DNA from: Ancylobacter koreensis
GTDB taxonomy: Bacteria > Pseudomonadota > Alphaproteobacteria > Rhizobiales > Xanthobacteraceae
Assembly (NCBI RefSeq): GCF_023016525.1
Contig: NZ_JALKCG010000001.1
Span: 620,001-684,000 of the forward strand
Direction: 5' to 3'
DNA length: 64,000 nucleotides
This document shows, piece by piece, positions 1 to 8,627 of the stretch. Numbering within the stretch: the stretch's first letter is position 1; each line of letters starts with the position of its first letter. The notes beneath the pieces were generated by a model. That model did no database searches and was not told the origin of the DNA. It saw only the letters and a list, made by a program, of their open reading frames with translations. Made by a program: the position numbers and the translations under genes.

Positions 1-115
1 TCGCAGGTCGAGATCGTCTATGTCTCCACGGATGACACCTGTGGCCTGTGTAGCCGGATTCCCGCCAAAAGGGAATGCGGCGAGGGGCGGCGCAGGTGCG
101 GGACGCTCACCCTTT

Positions 116-135
116 CCTCTCCCGCCGGGGAGAGG
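116..135 (-). terminator. GC hairpin downstream of plsC
   Basis: An 8-bp perfect stem (CCTCTCCC/GGGAGAGG) with a 4-nt loop lies just past the plsC stop codon. No T-run follows on either strand, so it may be a weak terminator, an mRNA-end hairpin or a copy of a dispersed GC-rich palindrome. Positions 1-146 otherwise show no gene I can support. Confidence 0.3.
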
Positions 136-146
136 GGCCCCCGAGT

Positions 147-926
147 TCACAGTGCGGGAGGCCGTCCCGTCAGTGCCGCGCCCAGCATGGCGCGGGCGGC
201 GCGTTCGGCCTCCAGCGCCGCGGCCTTGCGCCCGCCGGCCGCGAGCGGAGCGCCGAAATGCAGTTCCACATCGACGCCGCCGCGCCGCAGCACCTCCAGG
301 AGATGCGGCGCCAGCTCCATGTCGCCATACCAGGCCAGCAGCGGTCGGCGCGTCCGCCCGAGCGGCAGGCCGCCGAGCCCGACATAGGCGATGGCGAGCG
401 GCTGGATGGTGGCGCCCTCCGCTCCTTCGGCGCCCATGCTCGCGCGCGCCGCGCCGATCAGCGCCGAGCGGAAGGGAAGGACCCGGTTGCCGTCGCTCGA
501 CGTGCCCTCGGCGAACAGCACCACCGGATCGCCGTCGTTCATCCGCGCCGCCATCTCGCCGGCCACCTTGCCGGTGGCGCTGCGCGAGGCGCGGTCGACG
601 AAGATGGTGCGCTGGAGCTTCGCCAGCAGCCCGATGCCGGGCCAGCGCGCCACCTCGCTCTTGGCGACGAAGCACAGCGGCAGGCGCGAGCCGAGCACGG
701 GGATGTCGAGCCAGGAGACGTGATTGGAGACGATCAGCAGCGGGCGGGCCGGCGACGGCGTCCCGACCGTACTCACCCGCACTCCCACCAGCGCCAGCAC
801 GAGGCGGTGATAGAGCACGGGGATGGTGCGCCGGCTCGGCAGGCGCAGCGCGACCGACAGCCATTGCAGGGGAATGCCGACCAGCGTCACCAGCACGACC
901 GGCACGATCACCAGCCACGCCCGCAC
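147..926 (-). CDS. plsC: 1-acyl-glycerol-3-phosphate acyltransferase (PlsC family)
   Basis: This 259-residue inner-membrane acyltransferase transfers an acyl chain to a lysophospholipid, most likely lysophosphatidate to phosphatidate; an OlsA-like ornithine-lipid role is possible. The N-terminal 20-25 residues form a hydrophobic anchor. The HX4D catalytic motif is in NHVSWLD (about residues 68-74) and the glycerol-phosphate-binding motif is FAEGTSSDG (about 138-146). Its start lies 5 nt beyond the fur stop codon, so it is probably the last gene of the tsaB-rimI-fur-plsC transcript. The family assignment is firm; the exact substrate is inferred. Confidence 0.9.
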   Translation of the reverse strand: MRAWLVIVPVVLVTLVGIPLQWLSVALRLPSRRTIPVLYHRLVLALVGVRVSTVGTPSPARPLLIVSNHVSWLDIPVLGSRLPLCFVAKSEVARWPGIGLLAKLQRTIFVDRASRSATGKVAGEMAARMNDGDPVVLFAEGTSSDGNRVLPFRSALIGAARASMGAEGAEGATIQPLAIAYVGLGGLPLGRTRRPLLAWYGDMELAPHLLEVLRRGGVDVELHFGAPLAAGGRKAAALEAERAARAMLGAALTGRPPAL

Positions 927-930
927 GATA

Positions 931-1419
931 TCAGCCCTTGTCGGCGGGATCGGCGGGGGTCTCGCCCGACGTCTTGGCCGACATATTGGCCGACGTCTTG
1001 GCCTTGTCGAGCGGCACGCCGTAGAGCTCCAGCCGGTGGCCGACGAGGCGGAAGCCGAGCCTGCGGGCGATCTCCTCCTGCAGCTGCTCGATCTCCTCGG
1101 AGCGGAACTCCACCACCGTGCCGTTGCGCAGGTCGATCAGATGGTCGTGGTGCTCGTCCGGCACCGGTTCATAGCGCGAGCGGCCGTCGCGGAAATCGTG
1201 GCGCTCGATGATGCCGGCATCCTCGAACAGCTTCACCGTGCGGTAGACGGTCGAGATGGAGATGCGGTCGTCCACCTCGACGGCGCGGCGGTGCAACTCC
1301 TCCACATCGGGATGGTCCTGCGCGTCGGCGATGATGCGCGCGATCACGCGCCGCTGGTCGGTCATGCGCAGACCCAGCGTGACGCAGGCTTCCTCGATCG
1401 CGGTCGGCTTCTCGCTCAT
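931..1419 (-). CDS. fur: Fur-family metal-responsive repressor (Fur/Mur type)
   Basis: A 162-residue Fur superfamily regulator. An N-terminal winged helix (about residues 10-80, with the recognition region around SISTVYRTVKLFEDAGI) precedes a dimerisation and metal-binding domain that starts at HHDHLID (about 90-96). There is no CxxC zinc motif, as in alphaproteobacterial Fur proteins, which in several rhizobia respond to manganese and are called Mur. I chose the internal ATG at 1419 because the 10 residues upstream do not resemble the family. The C-terminal 20 residues are a low-complexity Ser/Thr/Ala tail. It sits between rimI and plsC on the same strand. Whether it senses iron or manganese cannot be read from the sequence. 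Confidence 0.9.
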   Translation of the reverse strand: MSEKPTAIEEACVTLGLRMTDQRRVIARIIADAQDHPDVEELHRRAVEVDDRISISTVYRTVKLFEDAGIIERHDFRDGRSRYEPVPDEHHDHLIDLRNGTVVEFRSEEIEQLQEEIARRLGFRLVGHRLELYGVPLDKAKTSANMSAKTSGETPADPADKG

Positions 1420-1511
1420 CCCAGGGTCCGTGTCCTTCGCGCGTCCCACCCTGCCCGCTTATGGCGCAGGCGGCCGGCCGAGGGCAATGGGGTGCGTGGC
1501 GTCGGCTTGTC

Positions 1512-2021
1512 TCAGGCGATGTCCCGCCGCATGGCGATGGCCGCCACCGGCTCGCCCGCAGGCCCCCGGTAATAGCCGGGCCGGCGGCCGATCTCGTGGA
1601 ACCCGGCGCGCTCATAAAGGCGCAGCGCCGGCCGGTTGCCCTCCTCCACCTCCAGGAACACGGTGCGGAAGCCCTCCGCCGCCAGCGTGCCGAAGGCGGT
1701 GTCGAGAAGGCGTCGGCCGATGCCCTCGCCGCGCCGGGCACCCGACACGGCGACGGAGAGAATCTCGGTCTCCGGCACCACGCCGCTCAGCAGGATGAAG
1801 CCGATGGGCGCGCCGCCCGGCCCGTCGGCCGCCACCAGACAGCGGGTGAGCCGGTTGGCCAGCAGCCGGTCGAACTCGGCCGCGTCCCAGCCGATGCGGA
1901 AGGCGGCGGCGTGGAGGACGGCGAGCGCCGGGGCATCGCCAGAGCGGGCGGGGCGCAGCGCGACCGGCCTGCGGCGCAGGCCGAGCCCCGCGAGCAGCCG
2001 GTCGAGGCCTTGCGCGATCAT
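1512..2021 (-). CDS. rimI: ribosomal-protein-alanine N-acetyltransferase RimI
   Basis: A 169-residue GNAT acetyltransferase that would use acetyl-CoA to modify the N-terminal alanine of ribosomal protein S18. The acetyl-CoA-binding P-loop is RRGEGIGRRLL (about residues 104-114), followed by the beta5 segment FLEVEEGNRPALRLYERAGF and the usual RPGYY motif. Its ATG overlaps the tsaB stop codon as ATGA (2018-2021), which indicates translational coupling and fixes the start. TsaB-RimI adjacency is common in proteobacteria. Confidence 0.92.
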   Translation of the reverse strand: MIAQGLDRLLAGLGLRRRPVALRPARSGDAPALAVLHAAAFRIGWDAAEFDRLLANRLTRCLVAADGPGGAPIGFILLSGVVPETEILSVAVSGARRGEGIGRRLLDTAFGTLAAEGFRTVFLEVEEGNRPALRLYERAGFHEIGRRPGYYRGPAGEPVAAIAMRRDIA

Positions 2022-2701
2022 CGCCGCGCGATCCGTCCGCCGGTCTGCGGCTTGGCGTCGGCCTCGCGCAGATAGAGCGGGCGCGCCTCGGAACGGGCCG
2101 GGTCGGCGACGCCGGCAAGCCGCGCCAGCCAGACCGGATCGGGGGTGAGGTCGCCCAGCAGCACGATGGGCGCCCGCTCGCCGGAGGGCCACGCATCGGC
2201 GATCAGCGGGGCGCCGGAGCCGACGAGGCGCACCGGCCCGTTGGCGACCGAGCGGGCGGCGTCGCGCACTGCCATGGCGCGCGGCGTCACCAGCACCCGG
2301 CCGGCGGCGCCGATCACCTGCAGGTAGACATTGCCGTGCCGGGCGTCGATGGCGGCGGCCACCGGCACGCTGTCGTCGCGCGCCAGCAGGGGCGCGGCCA
2401 GCACGGCGAGGGTGGAGAGGCCGATCACCGGCTTGCCGGTGGCGAGGGCAAAGCCGCGCGCCGCCGCGATACCGACGCGCAGCCCGGTGAAACTGCCGGG
2501 GCCGACGGTGACGGCGAAGGCATCGATGTCGGACATGCTCTGGCCGGCGCGCTCCAGCACGCGGGCCACCATGGGGATCAGCGCCTCGGCATGGCCGCGC
2601 GTCATCGGCTCGCGCAGCACCGCCAGCGTCGTATCGGCGCCAGTGTCGTGCAGCGCCGTCGAGCAGGCTTCCAGTGCGGTGTCGATGGCGAGGATCAGCA
2701 T
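2018..2701 (-). CDS. tsaB: tRNA threonylcarbamoyladenosine biosynthesis protein TsaB
   Basis: A 227-residue ASKHA-fold protein that partners TsaD and TsaE in forming t6A37 on ANN-reading tRNAs. The N-terminal strand LILAIDTALEACS is the usual TsaB beginning. The GPGSFTGLRVGIAAARGFAL segment (about residues 69-88) is the family signature. The motif SVPVAAAIDARHGNVYLQV lies in the middle of the protein. It lacks the metal-binding histidines of TsaD, as expected. It overlaps rimI by 4 nt. Confidence 0.93.
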   Translation of the reverse strand: MLILAIDTALEACSTALHDTGADTTLAVLREPMTRGHAEALIPMVARVLERAGQSMSDIDAFAVTVGPGSFTGLRVGIAAARGFALATGKPVIGLSTLAVLAAPLLARDDSVPVAAAIDARHGNVYLQVIGAAGRVLVTPRAMAVRDAARSVANGPVRLVGSGAPLIADAWPSGERAPIVLLGDLTPDPVWLARLAGVADPARSEARPLYLREADAKPQTGGRIARR

Positions 2702-2787
2702 GCGGGTTCCGGGGCGCGCCCGGCGCGAGACGCGCCGGGAGGAGGGAGGCGCCCGGGCCGGGCTTCAGCTCTGGTGTGCCGGACGGC

Positions 2788-3342
2788 TCAGACCGGGCGG
2801 ACTTCCACCACGTCGGGCACGAAGTGGCGCAGCAGGTTCTCGATGCCGTTCTTCAGCGTCGCGGTGGAGGAGGGGCAGCCCGCGCACGAGCCCTTCATCG
2901 CGAGGAACACCACGCCGTCCTTGTAGCCGCGGAAGGTGATGTCGCCGCCGTCATTGGCGACCGCCGGGCGCACGCGGGTGTCGATCAGCTCGCGGATGGT
3001 GTCGACGACGCCCGCATCCTTCGCCTCGAAGAAGGCGTCGTCCGCCACATGCTCGTGGTCCTCGGGCAGCAGCGGCTGGCCGGAGACGAAATGCTCCATG
3101 ATGGCGCCGAGGATGGCGGGCTTGAGATGCGCCCACTCGCCCTTCTCCTTCGTCACGGTCACGAAGTCGGAGCCGAAGAACACGCCGGCGACACCGGGCA
3201 CCTCGAACAGGCGCGAGGCGAGCGGCGAGCGGCCGGCCTCGTCGGCGTCGCGGGCCTCGAACGTGCCCTGGCCGAGCACGGTGCGGCCGGGCAGGAACTT
3301 CAGCGTGGCGGGGTTCGGGGTGGGCTCGGTCTGGATGAACAT
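2788..3342 (-). CDS. NifU/Nfu-type Fe-S cluster scaffold protein
   Basis: A 184-residue protein with an N-terminal Nfu_N domain (MFIQTEPTPNPATLKFLPG) and a C-terminal NifU-like domain. The thioredoxin-like CxxC is in GSCAGCPSS (Cys153 and Cys156), the site that binds a transient Fe-S cluster. This architecture is the alphaproteobacterial and mitochondrial NFU1-like carrier, which passes [4Fe-4S] clusters to target enzymes. It lies upstream of tsaB on the same strand with an 86-nt gap, a neighbourhood often kept in Hyphomicrobiales. Confidence 0.93.
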   Translation of the reverse strand: MFIQTEPTPNPATLKFLPGRTVLGQGTFEARDADEAGRSPLASRLFEVPGVAGVFFGSDFVTVTKEKGEWAHLKPAILGAIMEHFVSGQPLLPEDHEHVADDAFFEAKDAGVVDTIRELIDTRVRPAVANDGGDITFRGYKDGVVFLAMKGSCAGCPSSTATLKNGIENLLRHFVPDVVEVRPV

Positions 3343-3463
3343 CTGGGGTCTCCTTGCCGACCGGGGTTCAAGGCCGCGGCGACGGGGGAATTTGGAATTT
3401 AGATAAGCCCTCCGGCGCCGCGGGGGAAGGGGCGTCCCCAGGGAAGACGGCGCCGAACGCCGC

Positions 3464-3716
3464 TCACAGCCAGTCGAGCACCGGGCCCACGGGCACGATG
3501 GCGTTCGGGTTCAGCGCCTTGATCGAGTAGTAGCCGCGCTTGATGTGGTCGATGTTCACCCTCGGCGAGCCGCGCCTCCAGTTCGTCCAGCATGGCGACC
3601 AGCTCGGCGAAGGCTTCCTCATGGACGCCCTGCGTGTTGGCGAAGCCGGCGCGGCGGACGCAGTCATTGAGGCGCGGACAGGCCGCCGCGGTCAGCGCGT
3701 CGAGATGTTCTCTCAG
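3464..3716 (-). pseudogene. relic of glutathionyl-hydroquinone reductase (YqjG/ECM4 type)
   Basis: Two collinear pieces of one gene lie in different frames. The upstream piece (about 3716-3563) reads PRLNDCVRRAGFANTQ and ends at AMLDELEARLAE. The downstream piece (about 3562-3464) reads VNIDHIKRGYYSIKALNPN, then IVPVGPVLDWL and a stop. In intact glutathionyl-hydroquinone reductases these two motifs are separated by several tens of residues of GST C-domain, and the catalytic N-terminal thioredoxin half comes first. Both are missing here. The frame change coincides with the join, consistent with an internal deletion. The universal stress protein gene abuts where the N-terminal half would have been. 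Family recognition rests on the HIKRGYYS..NPN.IVPVGP tail. Confidence 0.6.
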
Positions 3717-4234
3717 GCGAGGGCGTCGATCTCGGCATCCGAGAGGCCGCCGGGAACGATGGTGACGGGAATGTGCAGGCCCGCCCAGACACCCTTGGCC
3801 AGCGAGGCGATGAGCGGGCCGGGCCCCGGCGAACCCGCACTTTCGTGGCCGGTGCCGGCGGCCAGCACGAGGATGGCGATATCCTCGTCGGCCTCGATGA
3901 CCTTGAGGATCTCGGCGGCGAGCTCCCCTTCGCGCAGCACCTGCTCGGGGTCATGGGCGCCGGCGCCGGAGACCGCCCGCGCGCGGGCGGCGAGCTGGCC
4001 GAGCCGCGCCTCAGCCTTGTCGGTTGCTTCCGCGCGCATCAGCTCGGCGACGCCGAGCCATTGGCTGGAGGCGTCGGCCAGTTCCAGCACGCCGAGCAGC
4101 ACCACGCCGCCATGGGTGCGGGCGGCACGGCGGGCGGCGTAATAGAGCGCGCGGTCGCATTCCGCCGTGTCGTCGGCGATGACGAGGAACTTGCGGTAAT
4201 GGCCGGGCTCGTGGCTCTGGCGCCTGCGCGACAT
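3713..4234 (-). CDS. universal stress protein (UspA family)
   Basis: A 173-residue single-domain Usp protein. The N-terminal strand FLVIADDTAECDRALYYAA carries the family's conserved Asp. The C-terminal ILVLAAGTGHESAGSPGPGP matches the G-x2-G-x9-G(S/T) ATP-binding pattern only loosely, so nucleotide binding is uncertain. The final segment KGVWAGLHIPVTIVPGGLS is the usual beta5 region. Roles in stress survival are known for the family; no specific role can be read here. Its stop codon sits at the edge of the decayed reductase gene. No clear promoter motif was found in the 315-nt upstream gap. Confidence 0.85.
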   Translation of the reverse strand: MSRRRQSHEPGHYRKFLVIADDTAECDRALYYAARRAARTHGGVVLLGVLELADASSQWLGVAELMRAEATDKAEARLGQLAARARAVSGAGAHDPEQVLREGELAAEILKVIEADEDIAILVLAAGTGHESAGSPGPGPLIASLAKGVWAGLHIPVTIVPGGLSDAEIDALA

Positions 4235-4305
4235 CGGTCTTTTCCGTCACTCGGGGCGGTGGCCGCTACCGCCACTCGCCTTCCTCATAGCACGACCTGC
4301 TGGCG

Positions 4306-4357
4306 CCACCTCATGGCTCCACCTCATGGCTCCACCTCATGGCTCCACCTCATGGCG
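4306..4357. repeat. 13-bp tandem repeat, four copies
   Basis: Four head-to-tail copies of CCACCTCATGGCT begin at 4306, 4319, 4332 and 4345; only the last base of the fourth copy differs. They sit in the 315-nt gene-free gap (4235-4549) between the divergent universal stress protein and GAF-EAL genes. Apart from this repeat and a short palindrome at 4445, I see nothing else in the gap. Copy number is likely to vary between strains. Confidence 0.9.
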
Positions 4358-4444
4358 CACCCCATGCAGCTGCCCCATCGGGGCGATACTGCCGTCGCCC
4401 CCTCCGGTGCAACCGCTGCCCACGTCACTGCAGCCTAAGATTGT

Positions 4445-4454
4445 TTGTCGACAA
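4445..4454. promoter_or_regulatory. TTGTCGACAA palindrome upstream of the GAF-EAL gene
   Basis: A perfect 10-bp palindrome sits about 95 nt before the GAF-EAL start codon in a locally AT-richer stretch. It could be a dimeric repressor or activator site. No cognate regulator is evident, and a 10-bp palindrome may arise by chance. Confidence 0.25.
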
Positions 4455-4549
4455 GGCGTCATGCTATGGTTGAGACGTCTGTCCGTGCTGGCCGGACGAG
4501 CCCGTCGGGAGGGCTGCGGACGACCGGGACGATCCTCGCCAGGGGAGCC

Positions 4550-5775
4550 ATGAACCGCGTCATCGTCCCGCCCGAGCGCACCGACCCGCTGTCCGATGCG
4601 CTCCAGCACGAAGTGGTGCGCGCCGGCCTCGACCGCGTGCTGCGCATGGTGCGCGAGCACCTCGACATGGACGTCGCCTTCATCGCCCGCTTCAGGCGCC
4701 GCGACCGCGTGTTCGAGCATGTCGACGCGGCGGGGGAGGCGCCCATCGTGCGCGGACAGGCGCTCTCGCTGGAGGAGGGGTACTGCCTCAAGGTGGTTCG
4801 CGGGGAAATGCCCTCCTGCATTCCAGACACCTCGGCGGTGCCGGCGGCACGCGACCTTGCGGCTACCCATGCGCTGCCGATCGGGGCGCATCTGAGCGTG
4901 CCGATCCGGGTCGACACCGGCGCGGTGTACGGCACGTTGTGCTGCTTCCACCATCGCAGCGATCCCTCGCTCGGCGAGCGCGAGATGCGCATCATGCACG
5001 CCTTCGCCGATGTGATCGCCGCCCGCATCGAGGAAGCCGCGCTTGCCGACTGCGGGCGGCGGCACGAGAGGCGCGAGCTGCGGTTCGCCATGTCGGCGGG
5101 CGCACCGCGCATGGTGTTCCAGCCCATTGCCGGCGTCGACGGAAGCGGCGTGAAAGGGGTTGAGGCGCTGGCCCGCTTCGATCGCCCGCCGATGCGGGGG
5201 CCGGACATCTGGTTCGACATGGCGCGGCGGGTCGGGCTCGATCACGCGCTGGAGATGCAAGCGGTGCTCAACGCGCTGCCGGCGCTGGACCGGCTGCCGG
5301 CCTCCGTCTTCCTCGCCATCAACGTCTCGCCCGGCCTCATACTCTCCGGCCGGCTGCTGCCGCTGCTGGAGATTGCCGCCACCTTGCGCCTCGTGCTGGA
5401 GGTGACGGAGCACGCATCGTCGCCGACTACGAGGCGCTGCTCGCGGCGCTCGAGCCGCTGCGGCGGGGCGGGCTGCGCCTGGCGGTGGACGATGCCGGCG
5501 CCGGATTTGCCTCCATGCGGCACATCCTCAATCTCGCCCCGAACACGATCAAGCTCGACATCAGCCTGACGCGCGACATCGACACGGACTGGCGGCGACG
5601 GGCGCTGGCGCGCGGGCTCATCGCCTTCGCGCATGACATCGGCTCCTCCATCATCGCCGAGGGCGTCGAGACCGCGAGCGAGCTCGACATGCTGCGCGAC
5701 CTCGGCGCCGATCTGGCGCAGGGCTATTTCCTGCAACGGCCCGTGCCGATCGAGGAGATCGCCGGCACGCCGTAA
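4550..5775 (+). pseudogene. GAF-EAL cyclic-di-GMP phosphodiesterase, frameshifted
   Basis: The ATG at 4550 follows a good AGGGGAG site. The first frame encodes a GAF sensor domain (about residues 20-170), then the start of an EAL domain (GVEALARFD, AINVSPG, LEVTEH). At about 5415 the frame is lost. The sequence continues one base out of register as IVADYEALLAALEPL, then VDDAGAGFASM, NTIKLDISLTRDID, SIIAEGVET and QGYFLQRPVP to a stop at 5775. Restoring one base (GCATC to GCCATC) rebuilds a full EAL domain with all the usual metal and catalytic positions, so the lesion is single and recent or is a sequencing error. As written, the product would end out of frame near 5569 and lack phosphodiesterase activity. 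The next gene, trpS, is convergent. Confidence 0.85.
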
Positions 5776-5786
5776 GGCTGAGGCCG

Positions 5787-6818
5787 TCAGCGCACGAAGC
5801 CGACAATGTCCTTCACATGCGCCATGGTCCGATCCGCGAGCACGCGGGCGCGCGCCGCGCCGTCGCGCAGGATGGCGTCGATATGGTCGGGATCGGCGAC
5901 GAGGCGCTTCATCTCCGCGCCGATGGGACCGAGCTTCGCCACCGAGAGGTCGACCAGCGCCGCCTTGAAGGTGGAGAACTGGCCGCCGCCGAACTGCGCC
6001 AGCACCGCGTCCTTCGGCAGCTCCGCCAGCGCGGCATAGATGCCGACGAGGTTCTCCGCCTCGGGGCGGCCCTTCAGCCCCTCCGCCTCGGAGGGCAGCG
6101 GCTCGGGGTCGGTCTTGGCCTTGCGGATCTTCGAGGCGACGGTGTCGGCGTCGTCGGTCAGGTTGATGCGCGAGAGGTCGGAGGGGTCCGACTTCGACAT
6201 CTTCTTCGCACCGTCGCGCAGGCTCATCACCCGCGCCGCCGGCCCGCCGATCAGCGGCTCGGGCAAGGGGAAGAACGTCTCGCCCAGCCCATTGGCGGCG
6301 ATGGAGGGGCCGAAATCATTGTTGAACTTCTGCGCGATGTCGCGGGCGAGCTCCAGATGCTGCTTCTGGTCCTCGCCGACCGGCACATGGGTGGCGCGGT
6401 AGAGCAATATGTCGGCGGCCATCAGGTTCGGGTAGGCGTAGAGGCCGACCGAGGCGTTCTCGCGGTCCTTGCCGGCTTTCTCCTTGAACTGGGTCATGCG
6501 GTTGAGCCAGCCCAGGCGCGCGACGCAGTTGAACACCCAGGCGAGCTCGGCATGGCCGGAGACCTGGCTCTGGTTGAACACGATGTGGCGCGCGGGGTCG
6601 ATGCCGGAGGCGATGAAGGCCGCCGTGACCTCGCGGATGCAGCGCTTCAGCTCCGCCGGGTCCTGCCAGACCGTGATGGCGTGCAGGTCGACCACGCAAT
6701 AGAGGCAGTCATGGCTCTCCTGCAGCGCCACGAAGCGCTGGATGGCGCCGAGATAATTGCCGAGATGCAGGTTTCCGGTCGGCTGGACGCCGGAAAACAC
6801 GAGCTGCGGAAAGGCCAT
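5787..6818 (-). CDS. trpS: tryptophan--tRNA ligase
   Basis: A 343-residue class I aminoacyl-tRNA synthetase charging tRNA-Trp. The HIGH-type motif appears as [11 protein letters not shown] (about residues 15-25) and the KMSKS loop is intact in [12 protein letters not shown]. The alphaproteobacterial form, slightly longer than the E. coli enzyme, is expected. It lies 96 nt downstream of murJ on the same strand, a pairing often kept in Hyphomicrobiales. Confidence 0.97.
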   Translation of the reverse strand: MAFPQLVFSGVQPTGNLHLGNYLGAIQRFVALQESHDCLYCVVDLHAITVWQDPAELKRCIREVTAAFIASGIDPARHIVFNQSQVSGHAELAWVFNCVARLGWLNRMTQFKEKAGKDRENASVGLYAYPNLMAADILLYRATHVPVGEDQKQHLELARDIAQKFNNDFGPSIAANGLGETFFPLPEPLIGGPAARVMSLRDGAKKMSKSDPSDLSRINLTDDADTVASKIRKAKTDPEPLPSEAEGLKGRPEAENLVGIYAALAELPKDAVLAQFGGGQFSTFKAALVDLSVAKLGPIGAEMKRLVADPDHIDAILRDGAARARVLADRTMAHVKDIVGFVR

Positions 6819-6914
6819 GTCGGAACGTCCTGTGGTCTGCGCCCCGCGATGCGCCGCGCGCGCGAGGGCGCTATGGCACGCCTCGCCCGGCGCCGCAACT
6901 GCGGGCCGGCGGGC

Positions 6915-8450
6915 TCACCGCCTCGGGCCTGCGCCCAGCAGGGCGGGCGCGATGCCGCCCAGTACCCACGCGGCGGCGCCGTAGACGCCGACACCCGCCA
7001 GCACGAGCGCGCCGAGCATGCCGGTCGCGCCGAGCCCGCCCGCCGCCAGCACCGGCTGGGCGATGTATCGGCCGAGACCGACAGCGACGGCCATGGCCAG
7101 CGCCGCAAGGACGAGCCGCGCCAGGCGAGTGCGGCTCGGCGCCGGCACCACCAGAAGGCCACGCCGGCCGAGCCCGATGGCGAGGCCGGCGAGCGCGACG
7201 AGGCTGGAGACCAGCACGCCGAGCGCCGCGCCCGCCATGCCGAGCGGCCCGACGGCGAGGAAGCCGGCAACCGCGCCCGCCGGCAGGGCCACGAGGCCGG
7301 AAAGGCTCACCAGCCGTCCGAGCCCGCTGGCGAAGGCGAGCGCGATCAGGATTTTTTCCAGCGCCTGCACCGGCAGGGTGAGCGCCAGCAGGGCGAGGGC
7401 GGCGGCGGTGAGTTCGCTTGCCGCCGGGTCGAAGGCGCCGCGCTCGAACAGCACCACCACGATGGGATGGGCAAGCACGGCAAGGCCCAGCGCCGCCGGC
7501 AGGGACAGCGCCAGCGCCGCCTCGATGCCGCCAGCGCCGATACCTGTCCTGCCGCCGCTTTGCGCCTCGCTCCCCGCGAGCGCCGGCAGCAGCACCGCTC
7601 CCGCGCTGGCGCCGACGAGCCCGAGCGGCAGCTCGACCAGCCTTGTGGCGTAGAACAGCGCCGCGACCCCGCCCGCAATGCCGGAGGCGGCGGCCGCCGC
7701 GATGAGGAAGCGCAGCTGCGGCAGGGCGGCGGCGAACAGGGTCGGCACGGCGGCGGCCAGCATGGGCAGCGCGGCCCGTAACGCCGCCACGTCGACGCGC
7801 AGGCGGAAGAAGCCGCGCGGCACGGCGAGGAGGTTCAGCGCGAACTGGGTGAACGCGCCCGCCACCGCTCCGGCAGCCAGCCAGCCGAGCGCCGCCTCCA
7901 CGCTTATGGTGTGCGCCCCGGCGAGCCACAGCAGCAGCAGCAGGGCCAGCACGACGAGATTGGCGGCGGCCGGCGCCAGGGACGGCCGGGCGAAGCGCCC
8001 TGCCGCATTGGCGAAGGCGGCCAGCACGCCGGCCAGGATCGCCAGCGGGATCGCCGCCACCGAGAGCCGGCCGGCCAGCACCGCGCCGGCCTCGCGCGGG
8101 CCGTCCGAGGGAAAGCCGGGCGCCAGCAGGGCGACCAACTGCGGCATGAAGAGAAGACACAGCGCCGCCAGCCCCAGAGCGGCGAGGGCAAAGAGCATGA
8201 GCGCCGCCCCGGCGCGGGCCGCGCGCTCCTCGGCGTCGGCGCGCGCGAGGCCCGGCAGGATCGCCGCGTTGAGCGCCCCCTCGCCCAGCAGCCGGCGGGC
8301 GATCTGCGGCAGGGCAAGGCCTGCAACGGAGGCGTCCGCCACCACGCCGGTGCCGAACAGCGCCGCCACGCCGGCGTCGCGCGCGAAGCCGAGCACCCGC
8401 GAGGCGAGTGTGGCGAGGGCGACGGTGGAGGCGTGCCGGAGAAGGGCCAT
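6915..8450 (-). CDS. murJ: lipid II flippase MurJ
   Basis: A 511-residue polytopic membrane protein of the MOP superfamily that flips lipid II across the inner membrane for peptidoglycan synthesis. The N-terminus (ALLRHASTVALATLASRVLGFARD) is the hallmark of MurJ/MviN, with the Arg residues of the central cavity. About 14 hydrophobic segments run through the protein. The usual GALNAAILPGL and FATRLVELPLGLVG-like motifs are present, the latter as FYATRLVELPLGLVGAS. It is probably co-transcribed with trpS. Confidence 0.95.
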   Translation of the reverse strand: MALLRHASTVALATLASRVLGFARDAGVAALFGTGVVADASVAGLALPQIARRLLGEGALNAAILPGLARADAEERAARAGAALMLFALAALGLAALCLLFMPQLVALLAPGFPSDGPREAGAVLAGRLSVAAIPLAILAGVLAAFANAAGRFARPSLAPAAANLVVLALLLLLWLAGAHTISVEAALGWLAAGAVAGAFTQFALNLLAVPRGFFRLRVDVAALRAALPMLAAAVPTLFAAALPQLRFLIAAAAASGIAGGVAALFYATRLVELPLGLVGASAGAVLLPALAGSEAQSGGRTGIGAGGIEAALALSLPAALGLAVLAHPIVVVLFERGAFDPAASELTAAALALLALTLPVQALEKILIALAFASGLGRLVSLSGLVALPAGAVAGFLAVGPLGMAGAALGVLVSSLVALAGLAIGLGRRGLLVVPAPSRTRLARLVLAALAMAVAVGLGRYIAQPVLAAGGLGATGMLGALVLAGVGVYGAAAWVLGGIAPALLGAGPRR

Positions 8451-8627
8451 GATGTCCGCGCGTGAGGATCGACCCTAGCAATAGAAGGGAAGCCGGCGTC
8501 ACGAAAGCGGGGCGCCCTGCCGGCTCGCATCGGGCGGCACGCGGTTCCGGGCGTTGCGGCGGGGCGGCGCGTCTGCTACCGGCTGGACCGCCTTCCTTCC
8601 CGCCCGAACGACAAGGGAAATCCGTCC

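Noticed and set aside
1-146. Partial gene at the left edge
   Set aside because: No frame has a supported start or recognisable sequence before the plsC stop codon, although a gene ending or starting just outside cannot be excluded.
3399-3593. Small independent gene in the second frame of the reductase relic
   Set aside because: After the frame change the translation has no conserved sequence. The frame is explained by decay of the relic.
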